Shown: positions 1-6,770 of the stretch, piece by piece
Numbering within the stretch: the stretch's first letter is position 1
How the letters are laid out: each line of letters starts with the position of its first letter
Source: an uncultured Oceanospirillaceae bacterium
GTDB lineage: Bacteria; Pseudomonadota; Gammaproteobacteria; Pseudomonadales; Balneatricaceae
NCBI GenBank assembly: GCA_946221045.1
Contig: CAMIIY010000047.1
Coordinates: forward strand, 1 to 9,841
Reading direction: 5' to 3'
Length of the DNA stretch: 9,841 nucleotides
Position numbers and translations under genes: made by a program
Notes under the pieces: generated by a model
The model's input: only the letters and a program-made list of their open reading frames with translations
The model's database searches: none
What the model was told of the DNA's origin: nothing

Positions 1-610
1 GGCTGGCATCCAGGGCCCACTCGATCATATGCCGGCAGACTTCTGCGTTAGGCTGACTGAAGCTGTTTTCAACCTGTTTATAGCTGTAGTCACGGCCATT
101 GATATTCAGTGTTTCAATGACAAAATCCTGATCCAGCAGAATCCGGCTTTTACGGGAACGGCCAATCAACTGAATACCCAATGTTTCCTTAAGCTGACGG
201 GCAGCACTTTCCCAGGCGTCATCCAGCGGGCGATGGTAAAGCAGTGTGACCAGCAATTCACCGCTGAGCGTGCTGAGAAAATCCACCTGAAACAAACGGT
301 GGCGCAGCACCGGATCGGGACGGATCAGATCCAGCAGGCGAAACATGGTGTTCTCGATGGTAGACGACACCATCGGGCAGGTTTCAACCTTGAAGCGCGT
401 ATTTTTGTCCCCGGGGGCAAACATCACGTAATAGAGGTCGTCCTCATCGTGCCAGACCCTGAACTCAGCCCGCATGCGATAATGCGTTTCCGGTGAGGCA
501 AACACCTCCATCGGCGGCGGAGTAAACACAGCAAACTGCTCAGTAATGCGCTGCTGCTTGACCTGCAACTGGCGCTCATAATCGGCGGGGTTAACGCGGG
601 GTAAAGCCAT
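1..610 (-). CDS. trmA: tRNA (uracil-5-)-methyltransferase TrmA, N-terminal part (cut by window start)
   Basis: TrmA uses S-adenosylmethionine to make 5-methyluridine at position 54 of the T-loop of tRNAs, in the cytoplasm. Reading leftward from ATG at 610, 203 codons are visible, against a usual length of about 365. Recognisable blocks, recalled from the E. coli protein, are HYRMRAEFRVWHDEDDLYY (about residues 43-61), NPVLRH-like PDPVLRHRLFQVDFLSTLSG (about 98-117), LLYHRPLDDAWE (about 123-134), the LIGRSRKSRILLDQD block (about 148-162) and VENSFSQPN (about 180-188). The SAM-binding loop and catalytic Cys lie beyond the window, so activity cannot be judged. The start matches the family N-terminus; upstream purines (CGAGAA) give only a weak ribosome binding site. 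The HDOD gene lies upstream on the same strand, 64 bases away, so co-transcription is possible. Identification is secure from sequence similarity, and no frameshift is seen in the visible part. Confidence 0.95.
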   Translation of the reverse strand, partial: MALPRVNPADYERQLQVKQQRITEQFAVFTPPPMEVFASPETHYRMRAEFRVWHDEDDLYYVMFAPGDKNTRFKVETCPMVSSTIENTMFRLLDLIRPDPVLRHRLFQVDFLSTLSGELLVTLLYHRPLDDAWESAARQLKETLGIQLIGRSRKSRILLDQDFVIETLNINGRDYSYKQVENSFSQPNAEVCRHMIEWALDAS

Positions 611-648
611 TGGATTCTCGAAGCTTTTAAATCAGGAGCGGCATTCTA

Positions 649-672
649 GCAGCTTGCGCAGGCAAGTGCTGC
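649..672 (-). other. Imperfect hairpin between the HDOD gene and trmA
   Basis: GCAGC-TTGC pairs with GCAA-GCTGC across a 4-base loop, with a 2-base bulge (GT at 666-667). It starts three bases past the HDOD stop codon. On the minus strand there is no U-run after it, so it does not look like a good intrinsic terminator. It could protect a 3' end or weakly attenuate read-through into trmA, or be chance. Confidence 0.3.
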
Positions 673-674
673 GC

Positions 675-1925
675 TTACTGCATCCCCAGCATCACTTCTT
701 CCTGAAAGTCAGCAATCAGTATCTGCCAGGCCATCAGCGGCTTTTCCATCCCTTCACGGTTAATGAAGGCATTGTTCAGTTTGCTGGCAAGCGAACAGCC
801 CATGGTGTTATCCATAGAACGCACCAGCGCATCGGCCACATGCACCGCCATCAGCACCGAAAAACCCGGCGTCTGACTGGCGTTGGGAAAGTGATGGAAA
901 AGCACAGCCTCAATCACCGCTGTTGGCATATTCCATGTGTACATCAGATGCGCACCCACTTCGGCATGCGTAACGCCAAATTCAAGTTTTTCCAGCGCAT
1001 AGAGCGGCTGATCCAGCGACACCGCCTCAGACATGATCTCCTGATAGACACCTGCACTGCGCGCGGCCAAAACCTGAATCCCGATATCATGCAGTAAACC
1101 GGCAACAAAGGCCTGGTTCTGCACATAGGGCCGGGCTTTCACTGCACGGCAGAGATGCTGCGCCGCTTTGCCCACCAGCATGCTACGCTGCTGCAGGGTC
1201 GAAAACGGAAAACTCTTCCAGCGTTCATTCTCAGGAAAAGCAGCAAACAGATGTGCAGCCAGCAACAGATCGCGCAGAGTGCGCGCATCCAGCAGACTGG
1301 CCGCTTCCATTGGTGTTCCCACTTCACGGTGGTAGCCGTACCAGGCAGAATTCACCAATGTCATCAGATGCCCGGTCACTTCCGGCTCCGCCTTCAGCAG
1401 GTCAGCAATGACTTTAGGGCTGAGCGCTTCGCGACGCATTTTTTTCCGAATCTGCACATAAGACTGCGGCAGTTCGACCTGCATATTCAGCACCGACATG
1501 TAACGCAGAATGTCCTGTTTGAACAGAATACGGGTCAGGCGCTGCCCTGTCTGGATCGCCTGCACAAGCGTTTCAGCCGGACAGGTATCCAGTAGTGCAT
1601 GGTGGGTGACTTCAGAGGCAAAAAACGCCTGACGCATGGTCAGATGACTGGTGAATACAATGCGTATCACCTCAGGAAAGCGCTCCTGGACCGCTTCCAT
1701 CAGCCCTAATTCAAGGTCGGGATGATCGCTGAGCAAGGCCAGAAAAACCTGAATACTCTGTGCCTCAACCTGTTGCAGGGCTTCATCTATCTCTGTGGTT
1801 TTCAGATAAATCAGCTCAGCGCCCTGCTCACGCTCCAGCGCATTGCACTGCACGCGCAGGTAACCCGTGGGATCAAGAACCAGCACGTTGACGCCCTGTA
1901 ATTTGTCTGTTTCAAGCTGAGCCAT
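675..1925 (-). CDS. HDOD-domain signalling protein with degenerate N-terminal receiver
   Basis: A 416-residue soluble protein with no signal peptide or membrane segment. Residues 10-130 have the size and order of a CheY-like receiver (VLVLDP near 14-19, the FTSH strand near 91-94), but the aspartate at the phosphorylation position is replaced (about Leu64), one member of the acidic pair is missing and the conserved Lys is not found. Residues about 150-350 are an HDOD domain (PF08668): GLLHDIG with His279-Asp280, then HAEVG with His320, then FHHFP. HDOD proteins are related to HD phosphohydrolases and occur in bacterial signalling; a general biochemical activity is not established for the family. 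AGGA about six bases before ATG supports the start. It is divergent from metG and upstream of trmA. The family assignment is firm; the target and ligand are unknown. Confidence 0.88.
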   Translation of the reverse strand: MAQLETDKLQGVNVLVLDPTGYLRVQCNALEREQGAELIYLKTTEIDEALQQVEAQSIQVFLALLSDHPDLELGLMEAVQERFPEVIRIVFTSHLTMRQAFFASEVTHHALLDTCPAETLVQAIQTGQRLTRILFKQDILRYMSVLNMQVELPQSYVQIRKKMRREALSPKVIADLLKAEPEVTGHLMTLVNSAWYGYHREVGTPMEAASLLDARTLRDLLLAAHLFAAFPENERWKSFPFSTLQQRSMLVGKAAQHLCRAVKARPYVQNQAFVAGLLHDIGIQVLAARSAGVYQEIMSEAVSLDQPLYALEKLEFGVTHAEVGAHLMYTWNMPTAVIEAVLFHHFPNASQTPGFSVLMAVHVADALVRSMDNTMGCSLASKLNNAFINREGMEKPLMAWQILIADFQEEVMLGMQ

Positions 1926-2035
1926 GCAGTTCCTGTTGAGTCTCGGGAGAAGCGATATTTTGCAACCGGCATAAGGCTATCGGCATCCGCCAAACAAGCT
2001 TAACACGCCGCCGGGATTCTGTGATCAATCCGCTG

Positions 2036-2055
2036 CAACGGATTCGTAATCGTTG
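2036..2055. repeat. Imperfect inverted repeat upstream of metG
   Basis: CAACGGATT (2036-2044) and AATCGTTG (2048-2055) are complementary except for one extra G, around a CGT centre. The dyad covers the putative -35 of the metG promoter and lies in the divergent region shared with the HDOD gene. It could be an operator or chance. A related string, AACGGATTTCGTA, recurs after metG at about 4187-4199. Confidence 0.35.
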
Positions 2056-2072
2056 ATAAAAAAGCGTAAAAT
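2043..2072 (+). promoter_or_regulatory. Putative sigma70-type promoter of metG
   Basis: TAAAAT at 2067-2072 matches the -10 consensus at five of six positions. A weak -35 (TTCGTA, 2043-2048) lies 18 bases upstream. The spacing would put a transcription start near 2080, giving a short leader before the metG ATG at 2118. The -35 lies within an imperfect dyad at 2036-2055. The call rests on consensus matching only. Confidence 0.4.
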
Positions 2073-2117
2073 CGCCGCTTTCCTAAACGCTTAAGTTTTG
2101 CAGGTTTTCTTCACGTC

Positions 2118-4151
2118 ATGACTGACAGTTCACGCAAAATTCTGGTTACCAGTGCCCTGCCCTATGCCAATGGTCCGATTCACCTGGGTCACCTTGTCGA
2201 GTACATTCAAACCGATATCTGGGTACGCTTTCAGCAACAACGCGGCCATCAATGCACCTATGTCTGTGCCGATGATGCTCACGGCACACCGATCATGCTC
2301 AAAGCAGATCAGCTTGGCGTCAGTCCACAGACACTGATTGATCAGGTCAGCCAGGAGCATCAGCGGGATTTTGCCGGCTTCATGGTGAATTTTGATAATT
2401 ACTACAGTACCCACTCGGAAGAAAACCGTCACTTTGCATCGCACATCTACACTGCACTGCGCGATGGCGGCCATATTGAGCGCAAAACCATCACCCAGGC
2501 CTATGACCCGGTTAAAGAGATGTTCCTGCCGGACCGTTTTGTCAAAGGTGAATGCCCAAAATGTGGTGCTGCGGACCAGTACGGCGATTCCTGCGAAAAG
2601 TGTGGTGCCACCTATAGCCCCACTGAACTGAAAAATCCCTACTCTGCTGTGTCCGGTGCCACGCCGGTTGAGCGTGAGTCCGAACATTATTTCTTCAAAC
2701 TGGGCAACTTTGAAGCCTTCCTGCGCAACTGGGTCGACAACCATGTGCAGGAGCAGATGATCCACAAACTCAACGAGTGGTTTGAAGCGGGTCTGCACAA
2801 CTGGGATATCTCCCGTGATGCGCCCTATTGGGGTTTTGAAATTCCGGATGCGCCGGGTAAGTATTTTTACGTCTGGCTGGATGCCCCCATCGGCTATATG
2901 GCCAGCTTCAAAAACTGGTGCGATAAACAGGGTGTCGATTTTGATGCCTATTGGGGTGCTGACTCTGACGCCGAGCTGTATCACTTTATTGGCAAGGATA
3001 TCGCCTATTTCCACACCCTGTTCTGGCCAGCCATGCTGGAAGGCGCGGGTTTCCGCAAACCGGATGGAGTGTTCTGCCACGGATTTCTGACCGTTGATGG
3101 TCAGAAAATGTCCAAATCCCGCGGTACCTTTATCATGGCGGAAACCTATCTGCAGCATCTGCGCCCCGAGTACCTGCGCTACTACTTTGCCGCCAAACTG
3201 GGTTCCGGCATTGATGATATCGATCTGAACCTGGACGATTTCCGCATGCGCGTGAATGCTGACCTGGTTAACAAGGTGATCAATATTGCGTCTCGCTGTG
3301 CGGGTTTTATCAAAAAATTCAGCGGCGGCCAGTTGTCTGCTGCGCTGGCTGAACCTGCACTCTATGCAGATGCTGTTGCGGCCGGCGAGCAGATTGCCAG
3401 CTGCTATGAAAAACGTGAATACAGCCGGGCCATGCGTGAAATTATGGCGCTGGCCGACCGTGCCAATCAGTACATTGATGCCGCCGAACCCTGGGTATTA
3501 GCCAAACAGGAGGGCCAGGAACAGGCCGTCATTGACTGTTGTTCCATGGGCATTAACCTGTTCCGCGTCATCATGACCTACCTGACCCCGGTTCTGCCGC
3601 AGGTATCAGAGGATGCAAAAGCATTCCTGAATATTGAGAACTTCACCTGGGATGCGATTCAGCAGCCCCTGCTCGGCCATACCATCAACAAATTCAAACC
3701 GATGATGCAGCGGGTTGAAGCCGATCAGGTCGATGCCATGATTGAGGCCAGCAAGGCAACACTTGCCGCAGCCGAAACCCCCGCTGCACCGGCCTCAGCC
3801 GCATTGGCAGCGGAGCCACTTCAGGATACGATTGAGTTTACTGATTTTGCCAAGGTCGACCTGCGTGTGGTGCGCATTGCCAAGGCTGAACAGGTTGACG
3901 GGGCTGACAAACTGCTGCGCCTGACACTGGATCTGGGCGGCGAAACACGCCAGGTGTTTGCCGGCATCAAGTCAGCCTATGCGCCGCAGCAGCTGGAAGG
4001 CAAACTGACTGTGATGGTTGCCAATCTGGCACCGCGCAAAATGAAATTTGGTGTCTCCGAAGGCATGGTATTAGCCGCCGGTCCAGGCGGGCAGGATCTC
4101 TGGATCCTCAGTCCTGACGAAGGCGCTCAGCCGGGCATGCGTATCAAGTAA
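2118..4151 (+). CDS. metG: Methionyl-tRNA synthetase (class I, dimeric, zinc-binding)
   Basis: It charges tRNA-Met with methionine using ATP, in the cytoplasm, serving both initiation and elongation. The 677-residue product has the same length as the E. coli enzyme and matches it end to end. The class I signatures are present: [11 protein letters not shown] (about residues 15-25, the HIGH motif) and KMSKS (330-334). A zinc knuckle is intact, with CPKC at 146-149 and CEKC at 159-162. The anticodon-binding helical region covers roughly 390-540. An Ala/Pro-rich linker follows (about 545-565), then the C-terminal EMAP II-like tRNA-binding and dimerisation domain (about 572-677, from [13 protein letters not shown] to the C-terminus). 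The start is set by the conserved N-terminus ([13 protein letters not shown]); the ribosome binding site is weak (AGG at 2102-2104, 13 bases away). It is probably its own transcription unit. Assignment is certain in practice. Confidence 0.98.
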   Translation: MTDSSRKILVTSALPYANGPIHLGHLVEYIQTDIWVRFQQQRGHQCTYVCADDAHGTPIMLKADQLGVSPQTLIDQVSQEHQRDFAGFMVNFDNYYSTHSEENRHFASHIYTALRDGGHIERKTITQAYDPVKEMFLPDRFVKGECPKCGAADQYGDSCEKCGATYSPTELKNPYSAVSGATPVERESEHYFFKLGNFEAFLRNWVDNHVQEQMIHKLNEWFEAGLHNWDISRDAPYWGFEIPDAPGKYFYVWLDAPIGYMASFKNWCDKQGVDFDAYWGADSDAELYHFIGKDIAYFHTLFWPAMLEGAGFRKPDGVFCHGFLTVDGQKMSKSRGTFIMAETYLQHLRPEYLRYYFAAKLGSGIDDIDLNLDDFRMRVNADLVNKVINIASRCAGFIKKFSGGQLSAALAEPALYADAVAAGEQIASCYEKREYSRAMREIMALADRANQYIDAAEPWVLAKQEGQEQAVIDCCSMGINLFRVIMTYLTPVLPQVSEDAKAFLNIENFTWDAIQQPLLGHTINKFKPMMQRVEADQVDAMIEASKATLAAAETPAAPASAALAAEPLQDTIEFTDFAKVDLRVVRIAKAEQVDGADKLLRLTLDLGGETRQVFAGIKSAYAPQQLEGKLTVMVANLAPRKMKFGVSEGMVLAAGPGGQDLWILSPDEGAQPGMRIK

Positions 4152-4179
4152 CTGCGCCAACCCCAGCCAGAGACATACC

Positions 4180-4201
4180 GATCACGAACGGATTTCGTAT
4201 C
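4180..4201 (+). other. Bulged hairpin in the metG 3' region
   Basis: GAT(c)ACGAA pairs with TTCGTATC, an 8-base-pair stem with one bulged C and a 5-base loop (CGGAT). It begins 28 bases after the metG stop. No U-run follows. It precedes a second, stronger hairpin at 4206-4230, so the two together may form an RNA 3' end or a block between metG and the next gene. Confidence 0.35.
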
Positions 4202-4205
4202 ACCA

Positions 4206-4230
4206 CACTGCCTGAATACCTCAGGCAGTG
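4206..4230 (+). terminator. Perfect 10-bp hairpin after metG, no U tract (candidate terminator)
   Basis: CACTGCCTGA (4206-4215) and TCAGGCAGTG (4221-4230) are perfect complements around the 5-base loop ATACC. The position, between the metG stop and the start of the binding-protein gene, suits a terminator or attenuator. The sequence that follows is AATTGATCAA rather than a U-run, so canonical intrinsic termination is doubtful. It may instead be an RNA-processing or stability structure, or a protein-binding dyad. The hairpin ends 24 bases before the downstream TTG start. Confidence 0.5.
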
Positions 4231-4238
4231 AATTGATC

Positions 4239-4244
4239 AAAGGA
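4239..4244 (+). promoter_or_regulatory. Ribosome binding site that supports the TTG start at 4255
   Basis: AAAGGA ends 10 bases before TTG at 4255. The reading frame is closed by TGA at 4234-4236, and there is no in-frame ATG or GTG between that stop and 4255, so this site favours the TTG start. A competing AGGAGG at 4297-4302 lies inside the coding region. Confidence 0.5.
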
Positions 4245-4254
4245 TGCTGACAGC

Positions 4255-5220
4255 TTGGCCGATGCACTGAACGGGGCACTACAACACAGATTGTTTAGGA
4301 GGTATTTGCCTCTGACGGTTGTGTTGTTGTTACTTGCTTTCAGTGCTTTACCCCTGTCCGCCGCCAACCTTGCCGTGCTCTACCCTAAAACCGAACCTGT
4401 GTATCAGGAGGTTTTTGACCAGATCATTCAAGGCATTCAGTCCGCCCACCCTGAGCCACTTTTACACTACCCACTGGACAATGAATTCAATAAGACCGAA
4501 CTACTGAGTCAGTTACAGCAGGATCAGGCTGACATGATCATCAGCCTGGGACGCAGCGGGCTGACACTGGTGCCTGATTTACGCCAAACCTATCCGGTGG
4601 TGGCCGGTGCTCTGCCCTTAACACCGGCGCTGAATATTTCCGGTGTCAGCCTGATTGAGGAACCCGCCAGCCTGTTCCGGCAGTTACAGCAACTTTCGCC
4701 ACAGACCAAACGGGTTATAACCGTTTTCAGTCCGTCAAACCGCTGGTTAATGCGGCGCGCCATGGAAGCCGCGCAACAGTTCAACCTTGAGTTGATTCCG
4801 ATTGAAGTCAATAACCTGACAGAAGCGGTCACCCGCTACCGTCAGGTGCTGCCACGCCTGAATAATCAAACCGATGCCATCTGGCTGCCGGTTGACCGCA
4901 TTTCGGTGAACGAGCAGGCGCTGCTGCCACTGCTGCTGCAATCCTGCTGGAAACTGAAACTGCCGGTTTTTTCCAGCCGACCCTCGCATGTAAAACGCGG
5001 TATCCTGTTCTCCATCTACCCTGACAGCAGGGCTTCAGGCGTCCGCATGACGGAGATGGTCAATCAGCTGCGGACTACCGAAAAACAGCCGGGCATTGAA
5101 CTCTCTGACTCCAGCCTGGTTGCGGTAAACCTGCTGACAGCAGAACATTTAGGGTATAGTTTTGATGCAGACCTGAAGCGGTCTTTTTACGTAACGGTGC
5201 CGGTTAAAGAAGAACAATGA
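4255..5220 (+). CDS. Periplasmic ABC_sub_bind-type (TrpX-like) ligand-binding protein, sensory partner of the kinase
   Basis: A 321-residue exported protein. The N-terminus shows a classical signal peptide: basic region HRLFRR (11-16), hydrophobic core about 18-34, and probable cleavage after Ala36 or Ala37 (LSAA-N). There is no lipobox Cys, so it should be free in the periplasm. The mature part resembles the ABC transporter substrate-binding family PF04392: a first strand LAVLYP, a second-lobe start near KRVITVFSPSNRW (about 154-166) with an AIWLPVDR segment (about 210), and a late PVFSSRP strand. No ABC permease or ATPase gene adjoins it. Its TGA overlaps the kinase ATG (ATGA), implying translational coupling, so a role presenting a ligand to the kinase is likely (inference). 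The ligand is not predictable from sequence; other family members bind amino acids or similar small molecules. The start is TTG, which is uncertain. Confidence 0.8.
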   Translation: MADALNGALQHRLFRRYLPLTVVLLLLAFSALPLSAANLAVLYPKTEPVYQEVFDQIIQGIQSAHPEPLLHYPLDNEFNKTELLSQLQQDQADMIISLGRSGLTLVPDLRQTYPVVAGALPLTPALNISGVSLIEEPASLFRQLQQLSPQTKRVITVFSPSNRWLMRRAMEAAQQFNLELIPIEVNNLTEAVTRYRQVLPRLNNQTDAIWLPVDRISVNEQALLPLLLQSCWKLKLPVFSSRPSHVKRGILFSIYPDSRASGVRMTEMVNQLRTTEKQPGIELSDSSLVAVNLLTAEHLGYSFDADLKRSFYVTVPVKEEQ

Positions 5221-6770
5221 ACGCATCCAACCCAATTTCCCAGCAAAAAAGTGTCAGTCTTAAACGGCACCTGCATATCTTTGTGGTTGGATTCATCTGC
5301 CTGATTGCACTCTCCAGCGTGCTTGTCTCTGCCTGGGTTGCAGGCAGTCAGTCCAGTCAGGTACTGCAGCGGCATTCACTGCAAATTGCCAGTAATCTGG
5401 CTGAGCTGAGTGTGCTGCCACTGATCACCGGCAGTGAAGAAAATGCTCAGCAGGCGATTCAGCAGGTGCTGGGCTTTGATGACATTATCGGGGTTACGCT
5501 CTTTACCCCCAATCTGGTGCCTCTGGTACAGCATGGCGATACCATCTCAGGGGATACCCCCTTAGGCCATCTGTTCAGCCTGAATGTTCCGGTTGTCGTC
5601 GAAGACACATCAGCTTACTGGCTCATTTGGACACCCGTGACACTGAAAAACACTGAAGATCAGTTCAGCGAACTCAGTCTGGATAATACCTCACCCCAGC
5701 TACTGGGTTATGTGGCTATCAAGGTATCCAAGCAGTCCCTGCTGAATCTGATACAGCAGATTCTGTTTTACAGCGTGGTCACGGCCATTATCTTCACGCT
5801 GCTGATGTCGGTGTTGATGAACCGGGTTTTACAGCGCCTGACCCGGCCGCTTTATAACCTGTCCAATACAATGAAACTCGCCAGAACCTCCGGCCAGTAC
5901 CCCTTTGCACGGGTAGAAGGCCCGAAAGAGATTCAGCGCATGGCCATCAGTTTTAATGAAATGATGGATGTATTGAAAAAACAGGAACAGCAACTGCTGG
6001 CCCTGAACGCCGGCCTGGAAACAGAAGTTGAAATGCGCACCGAAGAGCTGCGTCATGCGCGGGATGCAGCACTGATCGCAGTGCGCACCCAGTCAGAGTT
6101 CCTGGCCAATATCAGTCATGAACTACGCACTCCCCTGCAGGCCAACATCGGGTATATCGAACTGGTACGCGAAGAGCTTAGCTATGCCGGCATGAATGAC
6201 CTGACAGCTGATCTGGATGAAGCACTGAAATCAGCTGAGCGACTGCTGGCGATGATTAACATTATTCTGGATCTTGCCAAATGCGAATCCGGCAAAATGG
6301 ACCTGCGAACACAGCAAACTGACCTGACCTCCATGATGGCAGAGATCGAAGGCATTATTCGACCACTGGCTCAGAAAAATCACAACACACTGACACTTGA
6401 GCCCCCCGCCCTGGAGCACAGGGTCACGCTGGATAAAGAAAAAGTACAGCAGGTGCTGATCAACCTGTTATCCAATGCCTGCAAATTTACGGATGAGGGT
6501 GAGATTCTGCTGCACTGCGAGGCGGACAATCACCGGCTTACCTTTACCGTGAAAGACACAGGCATTGGTATCGCTAAAGACCAGCAGCAATTGATATTCG
6601 AGAAGTTCCGCCAGGCAGATGGCAGTATTAAGCGTCGCTTTGAAGGAACCGGCCTTGGACTGGCCATCTCCCGCCATTTTGCTGAGCTGATGGGCGGCAG
6701 TATTGAGGTTGAAAGTGAGCCCGGCAAAGGCGCAGTATTTACCTTCAGCCTGCCTCTGCAGCCACAGTAG
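5217..6770 (+). CDS. Membrane sensor histidine kinase (CHASE8-like sensor, HAMP, HisKA, HATPase)
   Basis: A 517-residue inner-membrane kinase. Two transmembrane helices (about 18-42 and 180-203) flank a periplasmic domain of about 140 residues whose start (ASNLAELSVLPLITGS, then AQQAIQQVLGFDDIIGVTLF) resembles CHASE8 (PF17152). HAMP follows at about 204-258 and a coiled coil at about 255-288. The HisKA H-box is NISHELRTPL with phospho-acceptor His301. The ATPase domain has the N box (NLLSNACKF, Asn420), the G1 box DTGIGIA (Asp447), an F box and the G2 box GTGLGLA (477-483). All catalytic motifs are intact. There is no fused receiver. The ATG overlaps the stop of the binding-protein gene, and the purine-rich AAAGAAG lies just upstream. 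It probably senses the liganded binding protein and phosphorylates a receiver, for which the convergent GGDEF-EAL protein is the nearest candidate (inference). Confidence 0.93.
   Translation: MNASNPISQQKSVSLKRHLHIFVVGFICLIALSSVLVSAWVAGSQSSQVLQRHSLQIASNLAELSVLPLITGSEENAQQAIQQVLGFDDIIGVTLFTPNLVPLVQHGDTISGDTPLGHLFSLNVPVVVEDTSAYWLIWTPVTLKNTEDQFSELSLDNTSPQLLGYVAIKVSKQSLLNLIQQILFYSVVTAIIFTLLMSVLMNRVLQRLTRPLYNLSNTMKLARTSGQYPFARVEGPKEIQRMAISFNEMMDVLKKQEQQLLALNAGLETEVEMRTEELRHARDAALIAVRTQSEFLANISHELRTPLQANIGYIELVREELSYAGMNDLTADLDEALKSAERLLAMINIILDLAKCESGKMDLRTQQTDLTSMMAEIEGIIRPLAQKNHNTLTLEPPALEHRVTLDKEKVQQVLINLLSNACKFTDEGEILLHCEADNHRLTFTVKDTGIGIAKDQQQLIFEKFRQADGSIKRRFEGTGLGLAISRHFAELMGGSIEVESEPGKGAVFTFSLPLQPQ

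Noticed and set aside
29..496. Plus-strand open frame of 155 codons at the window start
   Set aside because: It is antisense to trmA, whose minus-strand translation matches the family residue by residue.
1926..2010. Promoter for the HDOD gene on the minus strand
   Set aside because: A TTGTTT and a few AT-rich strings exist, but no pair with proper spacing and a credible -10 was found, so no feature is reported.
2130..3158. Long open frame of 342 codons on the minus strand inside metG
   Set aside because: It is antisense to a clearly conserved aminoacyl-tRNA synthetase, has no recognisable domain, and is explained by codon bias of the plus strand.
4244..4270. Eight-codon ORF starting at ATG 4244, overlapping the binding-protein start
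   Set aside because: The only purine stretch (AAAGG) touches its ATG, too close to serve as its ribosome binding site, and the peptide has no leader-like residue bias.
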